A DNA stretch of 64,000 bases from Paenibacillus sp. DMB5 (lineage in GTDB: Bacteria > Bacillota > Bacilli > Paenibacillales > Paenibacillaceae), in assembly GCF_001517085.1 (NCBI RefSeq), contig NZ_LRAC01000125.1:1-64000 (forward strand), in the 5' to 3' direction. The position numbers were made by a program, and so were the translations under genes. Under the pieces are notes generated by a model. The model did not search any database. It saw only the letters and a list, made by a program, of their open reading frames with translations, and was not told the origin of the DNA. The stretch's first letter is position 1, and every line of letters starts with the position of its first letter. This document shows positions 45,401 to 53,292 of the stretch, piece after piece.

Positions 45401-48189
45401 GCATCGTTAAGCCCGACAATTCCCCCGATGGTAGAATTGACCGCTGTTGCATTTACCTTCAAGCTGAGTGCTGTTACATAACTGTTAATAATAACTGCTG
45501 AATTGGTACCCAGGTTGTAAGCGGCAATACCCGCTGTTTTGGCGTTTGCACCATTGATGGTCAGGTTGAGCGTCTTTCCGACCAGGCGCTCCATTCTGGA
45601 TTTGTCGTTATAGCCGACAAGTCCGCCCGTATAGCCGTTTGCGGCATCTTTTGTAGTATTAATAAGCAGGTTCTCCAGGTTGACAGTCGTTGTGTCACCG
45701 CTTAGCGTACTGTTCTCCAGTGCACCTGCCAGACCTCCGACTCTTGCCCCTGTTCCCTTAACGGAAATATTGACATAATCCGGCGCTGTTGCTGCAACGA
45801 CTGGATTAACAATATCCGTAGCCTGGGCGTAACCGACAAGTCCGCCGGCTTTGACATCCGCACCATTAACAGTGACTACAGCCAGCTCGCCGGCATGGAA
45901 TACCGGAGTGTTGATGCTTGCGCGGTTAGCAGCTGCATCCGCACCTGCCGAACGTCCGGCAATACCGCCGGCTTCTGTACGGATTCCGCCTGCTGTGATG
46001 CTTACGGCGTGTGCCGTTGCATCTGTAAGGGAGCCTGTATTCAAACCGGCAACCCCGCCCAGCAGCGCATCTGCGCCTTCAGAGCTGAGGATAATGTTCT
46101 CGGCAAGCACATATGGCGCTGCACCATGGTTCTCACCGAAAATACCGCCGGCATGGGTAGATGCACCCTTTGCCTTAATTTCAATACGCTCGGCATGGAG
46201 ATGAAGCGCGGAAGTGCGGTTGACACCGACAGCACCGCCGACGATTCCGTTGTCCGCATTCATTTCAATGACAAAGTCCTTCGCCACAATCGGTGCTTCC
46301 GTTGTACCAATCACAGCCAGCGTGTTCAGGTTACCAGCTACTGTACCAAGTGTGTAGCCGCTTTTTCCGCTTTCAGTGATCAGTCCCACTCTGGCAGCCT
46401 GACTGTTAGTCAGAGTCAGTGCCTTGACATTAATACCGACAAGACCTCCGGCAGTAACATTATCTGCACCGGAAGCGGGGTTCTTCACCGCAGCCTCGAT
46501 GGTAAGACTGTTATAATCTGCACTTTCGGCATCCCCGGCATAAGCGCCGTTGATTGTTCCTTGAGCGTTACCGGCGATCCCGCCGATTACACCGCCCTCA
46601 AAGGTTGCTTTCAGGCGGATGTTCTTTACTACTGCATTGTTAATCGTTCCGTCCAGATAACCGGCAATCCCGCCGATTGTTCCGTCAGAAGTGATTGTTG
46701 GAATAACGGACGCCGCTTTGCCAGTCTGCGAAGCCAGAATGCTTCCGCCTACTTCATAACCGGCAATACCGCCGGTATACACATCTGCCGAGCCTACGGC
46801 ATCAATGGCACCGGTAAAGGAGGCATTGGAAATACTTCCGCCTGCATCATAGCCGGCGATTCCGCCTGTGTAAACAGAGGTTCCGCCGCTTGTCTGAATA
46901 TGTGCAGTGTTCTGGTAAGCATCTACTGCAGGGTTATTTAGAACAATCCCGCTCGCAGCGTAACCGATAAATCCGCCGGTGTAGATATTTTGCGAACCTG
47001 TAGCCGTTACATTTGTAGCATTGGTATATTCTTTGGTCCATGTAACCGTACTGGCCGCATAACCGGCAATACCGCCAGTATGCACATTCGTTCCGCCGTT
47101 ATTGGTTACAGTTGCCGTATTGACAAAAGCAATACTGAAATCAGGGTTTGTCACAGCTCCCACTGCACCGAAAAGGCCGCCGGCATACGTGCCGGTTGCT
47201 GACGGAGCATTGATGCTTACAGCACCGCTGTTGCTCGTCGAATCGGAGAACACTGCTGTGTTGTCGATTCCTCCGACAATACCGCCAGCATATACTGTTG
47301 CTCCGCCATTTACGGTGACGGCTGCACTGTTGCTGATAACCGTATCTTCATCATTCATAGTCACAGAGCCGATGGCATGGCCTGCGATACCTCCGGCATA
47401 GATGGAGTCGCTGCCCTGGCCGTTAGCAAGCACAGCACCGGTGTTTGATACCTTTTTAAGCTTCAAACCGCCGGCGTCTCCGTAGCCTACAATCCCTCCT
47501 GCAGCAGATGTGCCGTTTACTGTGATGGAGGCATTATTAAATGAGTTGGCAACCGATCCTTCACCCATCCCGACGATACCGCCGGCGTAACTATGGTAAG
47601 GCGCGCTGTCTGTAGCAATCTTAAGGTTATTTGTAATGTCGTACACAATGCTTGTGCCGGCCATTTTACCGACTGCAGCCCCTGCATACACATCGTAGGT
47701 GACGGTAGTTACGCTGATTGCACCGTCGTTCGAGAACACAAAGCCGCCAACGGTTCCGTCAATCATATTGCCTACCAGACCCTGGTAGGACAAACCGGAT
47801 GGCACCTTCATTTGAGAAATGGTGATCATGGAGCCTTCTTTGGAAATCAGCGTTCCGCGGAACGGATGCTCTCCGTTACCGATCGGCACCCAAAGATACG
47901 CACCGAGATTCATGTTACGGTCAATTTCAAGAATTTTACCGCTAAACCCGTTTACCTTGCCGCCGTCTGCGTCAATATCTTCATTGACGAGCTTCGCCAC
48001 CCCGGCGAGCTTGGCTTCTGTATCAATCTTGAAGGTTGTATAAACCGGGTTGTACCATGACGTATCCGCTGCACTCGACCAGGTCTGCCCGTCGGCTTTA
48101 ACCATAAGGCCACCGGCAACCGCTGCGATAGTCAGAACTATCAGTGCAACCGCCAACCCAAGGATTGATTTTTGCTTCATTGCCATCAT
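39484..48189 (-). CDS. Giant GLUG-repeat surface protein with SLH anchor
   Basis: This 2,901-residue protein has a signal peptide (about residues 1-32). Three related modules start near residues 38, 1256 and 2061. Each opens with a TEAELAGLA-like segment, a WVPIG or WVPF phrase and a TFxGxxHxIxGL beta-helix cap. After that come dozens of GLUG-type units (GGIAGYA, SYVGTL, SNSYAAG). Two chitobiase-type beta domains lie near 2530-2680 (VYYTVDGTIPNETS and IYYTLDGSTPTVNS), then a Gly-rich linker, then three SLH repeats from about 2720 that end in THWAFKDIM. It should be bound to cell-wall polysaccharide by the SLH end. The fold is probably an elongated beta-helix; the ligand is unknown. Start ATG 48189 follows AAGGTGG. 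Confidence 0.9.
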   Translation of the reverse strand: MMAMKQKSILGLAVALIVLTIAAVAGGLMVKADGQTWSSAADTSWYNPVYTTFKIDTEAKLAGVAKLVNEDIDADGGKVNGFSGKILEIDRNMNLGAYLWVPIGNGEHPFRGTLISKEGSMITISQMKVPSGLSYQGLVGNMIDGTVGGFVFSNDGAISVTTVTYDVYAGAAVGKMAGTSIVYDITNNLKIATDSAPYHSYAGGIVGMGEGSVANSFNNASITVNGTSAAGGIVGYGDAGGLKLKKVSNTGAVLANGQGSDSIYAGGIAGHAIGSVTMNDEDTVISNSAAVTVNGGATVYAGGIVGGIDNTAVFSDSTSNSGAVSINAPSATGTYAGGLFGAVGAVTNPDFSIAFVNTATVTNNGGTNVHTGGIAGYAASTVTWTKEYTNATNVTATGSQNIYTGGFIGYAASGIVLNNPAVDAYQNTAHIQTSGGTSVYTGGIAGYDAGGSISNASFTGAIDAVGSADVYTGGIAGYEVGGSILASQTGKAASVIPTITSDGTIGGIAGYLDGTINNAVVKNIRLKATFEGGVIGGIAGNAQGTINGAYAGDAESADYNSLTIEAAVKNPASGADNVTAGGLVGINVKALTLTNSQAARVGLITESGKSGYTLGTVAGNLNTLAVIGTTEAPIVAKDFVIEMNADNGIVGGAVGVNRTSALHLHAERIEIKAKGASTHAGGIFGENHGAAPYVLAENIILSSEGADALLGGVAGLNTGSLTDATAHAVSITAGGIRTEAGGIAGRSAGADAAANRASINTPVFHAGELAVVTVNGADVKAGGLVGYAQATDIVNPVVAATAPDYVNISVKGTGARVGGLAGALENSTLSGDTTTVNLENLLINTTKDAANGYTGGLVGYNDKSRMERLVGKTLNLTINGANAKTAGIAAYNLGTNSAVIINSYVTALSLKVNATAVNSTIGGIVGLNDARTGDPVMNPGTAVSTLQNTRTLGSIAATAPSSVLGGMVGENRSLIANNSITDKISVSSKGNNVTFGGLAGLNTEKGTLYYTYSNANLTIEGAGTLAGGLVGENTGAVKGSYIDIDLTGKATGTAGQSVFLGGLIGRNSAGTVEQSYTSSRVTASGVYTNVGGLIGELTGGTVKNSYVAKSVAATGDHSYAGGFIGRIRDGKVSNAYSAAEVSAANGAYAGGFAGRYDNASKELLYKTYYIKDESLNINKDLPDFAEGNHRWLNVHVRLTTILSASLKDRTVFPDLSGWDFTGAWKYGSLNADYKYPEVNREANTGGDLGNDVNANINWYMKDKDAIGFQITTEAELAGLASIVNGTIAGVDKFNFAGRTITIMNPIHIQSKQWVPIGDKEENAFEGTFIGGNHLIDGLTLQPVFTYSGLFGVIGADAAVSDINLEPLTVSGNQFTGALAGLNLGTVSNVDLKLLNGIKISGGTVGAVIGKNTGEVSGLHVTFDGGSRVETVYSGGIAGGIIGDNTSDLTAATYSVTAIDGSIGSSADQAVIGGVVGVQTGDVTGLKSEVSSKLQIASSGMESITGGLFGSYTAGTASDLEVNFTDGALQASGLDSILGGVIGHAEAGTVLNNITVTGTGDGVQLTGNGIVGAAVGVKEGTLGGMKLKALGLAASNQTFDLDHVTVNKVTLATAADSLNAVIGGIAGQFVSAAMNDSSFAGTIQASGETVAAGGIAGQSDNSILYNVDAAPVMNAAAKTGEAAAGGIAGLISSSDINEGFDFGKPYPLYRGIYLANVHNGIVTVGGTGHIMDLYAGGVTGRNNDASVYRSSSQAELNVSGGKTVNLGGIAGYSNGIIVDAYAANSLKADDSSVYNVGGIVGQGADGEIHYSETAAPAGQAITVGTALTLENSLPATRTGGVVGMGDHIKITYSHADIPININDTNKDNTIYAGGFAGLLGDTDVREGQITHSYATGALNVSGRLGSYVGGFAGSVDHYSISSSYASGDVANTALDTRTGGFAAAVERNAGISSSYALQAKISTTGIKSATRSFTGGFAGYNDGTLSNVYANVPAITASATGADFQQGALVGYNFRDGKINSSSYVGTLAAVGKNAGAAVSAVKLAPEEALNPLASGAWNIDYDTSFMDNASEGVITLNSAEQLTGAVLLYNETGLDYYVLYNRTATEKPEYNTLLLGADIDLEGKPWVPFNSLTGTFDGQGHTVSGLAITSADQTYSGFVTENFGTIANVNFAGVKASGKNAGAAAGINRSTGIITGVTISGALQGTEAAGSAAAVNEGTISKVNAVNLTVSGPGRIGGITGVNAGAITASSSGGGISGNGQAAGGITGQNAPAGVISDSVSYADVNTAAAEAVSGGIAGTNSGSISNSYAAGRISAEGTQKAWSGGIAGYAAEGSIASSLSTGEVRAAVNGVIAPGQAFFGGIAGQKAKEASISSSVFNAQMLKVNVAYFDAEGKAVTGIAGTSNVTGLKASELVNGTLPSGLAAGHWTVHNGYYPGLTAFEGAKEGMLSTAAVILSPQDLINRVASSFALKGADGVNWSADPAAVVLNGTTGTLRDGAGTKLTVSAQGLSRSIMINQPAVKYPATAAAPVFVKGADTQTINYDVTVELGTSEPGGNVYYTVDGTIPNETSLLYTAPIVLKSTTTIKAVTIAPGKEYSGVITGYWETLPPVSGGGGGGFFLPPAKEPAITAVTSNSSINGDSEAPVKVAKNSKLKLNAPEGQVIYYTLDGSTPTVNSTKYTGELLITGNMTIKMITDQDDTVITIEYAVENAKYSLKGTANETKYMTAYADGTFKPSAAITRYELITSLAPLLDMENVNVGNLFNDVPAEHEALTAFFASAGIIEGYPDGGFGGTKGLTRAEFAKIMTTVLNLDLKTAGITKQSDLKGHWSEQYVNALSRAGYVQGFPDGTFKPNAPITRAEAVVMINRIVGTKKLTVTAVKYKDLPATHWAFKDIMSVVQ

Positions 48190-48230
48190 GACACCACCTT
48201 AAATTGTTTGAAATGCTGTACAGTAGGATA

Positions 48231-48258
48231 CCCGCATCAGCTTCTCAGCTGATGCGGG
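48231..48258 (-). terminator. Hairpin between two SLH genes
   Basis: A 12-bp perfect stem CCCGCATCAGCT / AGCTGATGCGGG with a four-base loop lies 11 bases beyond the stop of the upstream SLH gene. There is no T-run on the minus strand, so it may be partial or a processing/stability signal. Confidence 0.5.
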
Positions 48259-48330
48259 CCCTGCTGTTCTATTGATTGTCTGTAATATACTGGTCCAGTC
48301 TGATTGCAATCGTAGCTGCTTCAGCACGGG

Positions 48331-51300
48331 TCAATGCACGGCCGGGTTGATTTTACCGTCCACACCGCGGATGATGCCGTATTTGATGCTGAGTGCTATC
48401 GACTGCTGAGCCCATGCCGGAATGGAATCCTTGTCAGCATATGCTGCGAGAATTTGCGCAACCTCAGCTTCGCTGAGCGTCTCGCCGCCGGCGCTGATAA
48501 CATTTAGGAGTCTGCCGACCATAGTCATTGCTTCCATCCGTGACAGGGTAGCCTGCGGTGCATATTGACCGCCGTTCTGGCCTGTAACGATACCCAGCTC
48601 AGCAGCGATCGATACGCTGCGGCTGTACCAGCTGCTCGCCGTCACATCCGAGAAATTCTGCTTACTGAACGGATTGTTCATCAGACCTGCCACTCTCAGG
48701 AGAATCGTCGGCAGCTCTGCGCGGGTAACCTTGGACTGAGGAGCAAAGCTGTCAGCCGATTTACCCAGCACAAACAGTTTACCGGAAGCGGCATTGATAT
48801 CCTGCTGAGCCCAGAAGCCTGCAGCCACATCCTTGAATGCCTTCTTGTTACTGATGAAGAACAGGCTTCCTTCGCCGGTCAGCTGTACATCCACAGCAGT
48901 GCTGTTGCTATTCAGCTTCCAAGGTACTGTTGTCCAGTTTCCGCCGGCATCCTTCAGAACCACTGCGGTAATTGCGCCGGCAGTAATGCCAGACGGGATC
49001 CCTACATTGGCTTTGAGAGCAGGAGCCCATTTGCCGGAAGGCAGATTGACGGCGACATGTACCCCTTCGCCCGCTCCCAGAACAGTGAAGTTCTGCACTG
49101 ATGCGATTGTGGACATGGCTGTCTTATCAGCAGCTGTATTGCTTCCGATGCTGATCTGGAGCGGACCATTCAGTCCGGACAGATGCTCCGGTGTCAGGAC
49201 AAGTAATCCGAACGGAACTTGGATTACCACTTTCTTCTTGGCTGTAACAGCCTGCTGCACAACGCTCTGATCAACAGTAATATCGAAGCCTGCAGCAGCT
49301 GAATCTGTACTGCTGATTGCAATATCCCCGCTGCCCTCTGCAGCTTTGCTGCTGTCAGTCAGGTGAATTACAGCTGTTGTTCCATTCCAGGCTGCTTCTG
49401 CATCCTGGCCGTTGAGCGTCACCGCCGGTGCCCCCGTCGGTGCCGGAGTCACTGGCAGTGCCCCGCCGCCGCCGCCGAAGCCACCTCCTCCTCCGCCGCC
49501 CGTTCCGCCAGGCTTATTGGTGAAGATATTGGCATCCGTAATTGCTGCTGCCATTGCCAGCTTATTCATAGAGGTCCGCTTGGCAACAACGATGACATCA
49601 CCGATTTTGACAGGAACAATGCCATCGCCAGGCAGCACCTTCCAGCTGCTCAGATCAGATTTAAACTCCGGAAGCACTGCATTCCCTCCGCTGTAAATCT
49701 TGTACGCCAACTGCTGACCGGTCATATCTCCGGAATCAGAAACCACAACCTGCGTATGGGCAGTATCAGTTCCTACAATTGCCGCCGAGATTATGAGGCT
49801 GCCCAGCTTCACAGGCTCAGGCACTTCAACCGAAGCAACCGTGTAACCCTGGATTGTTACTCCATCTGCTACTGTGTACTCCCCTGTAATCAGGCTTGAG
49901 CCTGTTGCAAGGGCTGTAACGGTAGTAGTGCGCTGCTGCGTTGCTTGATTAACCACTGTCTCCACATCAACCGAATCCCCGGATGCTACAGAATAGGTGA
50001 TTTTGCTCATGTCACTTTGACTTACTTCGACTTGCTTATATTTCGTCTTTCCATTTTCATCCTTGCCGTCGGCCACTTTAATATAGGCCTTGGTAATGAT
50101 GCTCTTCTCACCAGGCTGCAGGGAAGGAACCTGTTCAAGAATCAGCGCTGAAGGAACATCAAAGCTTTCATTGGAGATGTTCACAACTGCCGAATTTTCA
50201 TTGCCCGCACCATCTGTAGCGGTGAACTGAAGCGCAACAGTCGGATCAGCCGACGCCACAGGCACTTGAGCATTAAAGGTGCCGTCTTCAGCAACCGGCA
50301 CTACCGTACTGCCTACTTTCAGGAGAGTTCCCTTTGTAGTAGTCCCTCCTACAGTGATCTTGTTGCCCGAACCGTCGTTCACCGTTCTTGCTCCGGTCGC
50401 CGGCTGGTCAATGTAGAGCACAGGCGCAATGGTATCAACTGTCAGATAAAGCATGGTTACGGAGAGATCCTTGGTTACTGTATTGGTTGCCCGCAGTTCT
50501 ACAGCAAACGGTCCGTCTGTCTGGAACTTGGTCAGCTTCAGCGTACCCTGGCTTCCGCTTGCAGTATTGCTGAGTGCTACCTTGCCGATTGATTCTTCCG
50601 CGTAGAACGCTTCAACCGTTACATTCTTCTGATCCGAAGTAAACGTCAGTGTCTGTTCCGTTTGCTTGGTAAGCAGATTGATGTAATCACCGGTGTTCTC
50701 CACGGTACCTTGGCCTGTCACATTCAGCTTAGGCTTAACAGGTACAGGAAGCAGCTTCTTCGCAGCAGCAACCCGGTCTGCGTAATGATAATTCTGGTTT
50801 TTGTCATCAGCCTCGGTCGGAACAGTTGCTGCCGACACGCCGATTTCGTATTCATAGCCGACTTCAAGACCGACATACTTCACATCCTTCAGGTCCATCG
50901 TGGTGCCTTCCAGACTGCCCAGCTCCACAACATCTGATGTAGAGGTTGCAGACCAGCCGCCGATCAGAATATCTTCATACTTGCCAGTTGCCGCATTCCA
51001 GTAAGGGGCAAGCTCGGTTTCCGTAAACAGGATTTCGCCAAAATTGTCATAATCCTTCATTTCGCCGTCCTGCAGACGTTTTGCATCAATAATATAGCTG
51101 TGCTCATAACCGCTGTGTCCAGCCTTCTTCGCTCCCGGTTTGAAGGAAAGGGCAAACAGTCCGTTTCCTGCCGGTTCAACCTTCAGATCACTGACGTTCT
51201 GCGGTGCATACGGATCAACAATCTCGAACTTCTGCACCGACGTCTTCGTAGCGAAGGTAGCGCTGGACTTCAGCTCGGCACGCAGATAGTAATTGCCTTG

Positions 51301-53292
51301 TCTCAGCAGTCCGCGGATATCCTCCGGATTGCCCATGAGGGTTACATTGGTTACGTCAATGCTTGTGCTTCCGCTGGTTACTCCGCCGTTGACGCCGCCA
51401 TTTTGGCCAACCGGAATATCCTTGGCGATCAGCAGACCCGGATCACCTGCTTCAAGCACGGGCTCTCCGTTGTCCAGCGTAGTTGTTGTCTGGGATACGG
51501 CGTCCTGGGCCAGATACAGATTGATTGTATCCCCTTCGGCCGCATTCGCTACTTTCCAGGAAGCGTTGAACTTGTTTGCATTCGAGCTGTCCTTAGCCAG
51601 AACAATATCGTTCAGCTGCGGTGCAGTCGGTACGTTCAGCAGCTTGGTCTTGACAGGGGAAACCGCCGTCAGTGTCCATGTACCGCCATTTACCTTATCT
51701 GCTGGTACGATGATATATGCTTTACGCACATCCACCTGGTCTTTTGAATTTGCTGCCGGAATGTACTGGGTGAACGCATTGGCAGTCGGGTCTGTATTCG
51801 TGTTGTCGAATTTAACCGGAAATACCTTGCCGCTTCCATCCTTCAGCGTGAATTCCGGACGATCCTTGGATTCATATTCCATTTCAATAACCGCATTACC
51901 GGTTACATTATCCATTGGAATTTCATGCACTCTGCCGCTGTTTTTAACCGTGATGCCGCCTACGCTGACGTTCAGTGAACCATTTTCAACGTATTCCACA
52001 CCTTCGGCAACTTCGCGGTAGACAATTTCCTGATTCTCCTGCTCAGCTGCCGGAACAGCGGCTTCGGAGGTTGCTACGGTCTCAACACCCTGTCCGATAA
52101 CCATCAGACGAGGTCCGAGCTCAGGGTCATCTACAACAAGATGAATCACGCCATCCGGAAGCTGGTCTGTCGAGGTTCCGAATTCAACCCCGCCGCCCCA
52201 GTAATAGGTGATTCCGAGCGAGATCAGCAGAATGCCGATGCTGCCCCATACCTTATCATTGTTGACTCCGAGGAACATGCTGGAAAGCGGCATACCGCCG
52301 ACTATCGGCACATCATTAGGAATCTGGACCTTGGAGCCGATATAGCCTTCAAAATCGGTGCGGTTCTTCTCGAGATTCTGCCCGACAAAGATCCCCGCTT
52401 TACCGATAATGATATCCCAGCCGCCGATATCCATCTCTGCCTCAACGCGCACGAACCAAGGAGTAACCCACTGGGCTTCGAGCAGCGCTTTGGTCAGCAT
52501 CGGCAGCTTGTCATCGTCTTCCGGGTCTGCCATCGTGGAGAAATCCATCTTGCCTTCCACTTTCAGTCCGGTCCGTTTCACCGTCAGATCGACATCTCCG
52601 AAGAAGTAAGCCGGAGCCATACCGAAGCGTAAGCTTACACCGGCTGACACAGTCAGCGGGAACGGATCATCCTTGCTTCCGCCGGCAATGGTATCCGCAA
52701 GCTCGCGGACCGCGCCGCGGATTCCTGTCAGGTACGTAGCACCGGTGATCAGAATACCCGGAGAAGGAAGTCCTGCTCCGAAGGCAATGACATCCGGCAG
52801 GATCCGGCCGTCTCTAACCTTCTTAAGGGACAGCTCAACCGATACTTCGAGCATGTTCTTGAGCTGGGCATCAAATGCCAGCCCGTATTGGTTCTCTACC
52901 GGCTCTCCGCCGATATCCTGGACAAAGTGGGTGACTGTAATTTCACCGCTTGGGCTTGCCGGACCGTCCTCATCCTCTTTCTTGGCGCCTTCCTTCTTGG
53001 GTCCGAATAAGCCAACTTCCTCACCCAAGTCGAATTTGAGAGCCGCGTCAATGCCGACAAAACCTTTATCATTGAACACAACGTTGTTGATCTCTGCATT
53101 AATAATCTTCATCGACAGGGAACCGCCGAAGGAGATTCCGCCTTCTCTTAACATAAAGTCATTAAAAGAAAGTCCAAAGCCGTCAATCGAGAAGCTCGGC
53201 GCTGCGAACAGCGACTGTCTGTTGAAATACACATCCTCGATCATTACCTGACGCAGCGGATTCAATCTGTCGCCTACGCCCCCGACTGCCAT
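48331..53292 (-). CDS. Giant SLH surface protein, C-terminal frame (frameshifted both ends)
   Basis: The 1,653-residue frame has no signal peptide and starts in the middle of a larger protein. After VGDRLNPLRQ comes a long beta-rich region of alternating strands (GISFGGSLSMKIINAEINNVVFND...AYFFGDVDLTVKRTGLKVEGKMDF). Several Ig-like/fibronectin-like segments, a Gly-rich linker (GGGGGGFGGGGG) and SLH repeats follow. The last SLH ends abruptly in INPAVH; one missing G near 48342 hides PGRALTRAEAATIAIRLDQ and the true stop at 48269. One missing G in the run at 53279-53283 joins it to the frame at 53274-55991. The intact gene would be 48269-55991, about 2,574 residues. Confidence 0.88.
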   Translation of the reverse strand: MAVGGVGDRLNPLRQVMIEDVYFNRQSLFAAPSFSIDGFGLSFNDFMLREGGISFGGSLSMKIINAEINNVVFNDKGFVGIDAALKFDLGEEVGLFGPKKEGAKKEDEDGPASPSGEITVTHFVQDIGGEPVENQYGLAFDAQLKNMLEVSVELSLKKVRDGRILPDVIAFGAGLPSPGILITGATYLTGIRGAVRELADTIAGGSKDDPFPLTVSAGVSLRFGMAPAYFFGDVDLTVKRTGLKVEGKMDFSTMADPEDDDKLPMLTKALLEAQWVTPWFVRVEAEMDIGGWDIIIGKAGIFVGQNLEKNRTDFEGYIGSKVQIPNDVPIVGGMPLSSMFLGVNNDKVWGSIGILLISLGITYYWGGGVEFGTSTDQLPDGVIHLVVDDPELGPRLMVIGQGVETVATSEAAVPAAEQENQEIVYREVAEGVEYVENGSLNVSVGGITVKNSGRVHEIPMDNVTGNAVIEMEYESKDRPEFTLKDGSGKVFPVKFDNTNTDPTANAFTQYIPAANSKDQVDVRKAYIIVPADKVNGGTWTLTAVSPVKTKLLNVPTAPQLNDIVLAKDSSNANKFNASWKVANAAEGDTINLYLAQDAVSQTTTTLDNGEPVLEAGDPGLLIAKDIPVGQNGGVNGGVTSGSTSIDVTNVTLMGNPEDIRGLLRQGNYYLRAELKSSATFATKTSVQKFEIVDPYAPQNVSDLKVEPAGNGLFALSFKPGAKKAGHSGYEHSYIIDAKRLQDGEMKDYDNFGEILFTETELAPYWNAATGKYEDILIGGWSATSTSDVVELGSLEGTTMDLKDVKYVGLEVGYEYEIGVSAATVPTEADDKNQNYHYADRVAAAKKLLPVPVKPKLNVTGQGTVENTGDYINLLTKQTEQTLTFTSDQKNVTVEAFYAEESIGKVALSNTASGSQGTLKLTKFQTDGPFAVELRATNTVTKDLSVTMLYLTVDTIAPVLYIDQPATGARTVNDGSGNKITVGGTTTKGTLLKVGSTVVPVAEDGTFNAQVPVASADPTVALQFTATDGAGNENSAVVNISNESFDVPSALILEQVPSLQPGEKSIITKAYIKVADGKDENGKTKYKQVEVSQSDMSKITYSVASGDSVDVETVVNQATQQRTTTVTALATGSSLITGEYTVADGVTIQGYTVASVEVPEPVKLGSLIISAAIVGTDTAHTQVVVSDSGDMTGQQLAYKIYSGGNAVLPEFKSDLSSWKVLPGDGIVPVKIGDVIVVAKRTSMNKLAMAAAITDANIFTNKPGGTGGGGGGGFGGGGGALPVTPAPTGAPAVTLNGQDAEAAWNGTTAVIHLTDSSKAAEGSGDIAISSTDSAAAGFDITVDQSVVQQAVTAKKKVVIQVPFGLLVLTPEHLSGLNGPLQISIGSNTAADKTAMSTIASVQNFTVLGAGEGVHVAVNLPSGKWAPALKANVGIPSGITAGAITAVVLKDAGGNWTTVPWKLNSNSTAVDVQLTGEGSLFFISNKKAFKDVAAGFWAQQDINAASGKLFVLGKSADSFAPQSKVTRAELPTILLRVAGLMNNPFSKQNFSDVTASSWYSRSVSIAAELGIVTGQNGGQYAPQATLSRMEAMTMVGRLLNVISAGGETLSEAEVAQILAAYADKDSIPAWAQQSIALSIKYGIIRGVDGKINPAVH

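Noticed and set aside
45895..46941. Long plus-strand ORF of 348 codons inside the GLUG gene
   Set aside because: It is the antisense shadow of a repetitive minus-strand gene: Cys/Ser-rich, no ribosome site, no family.
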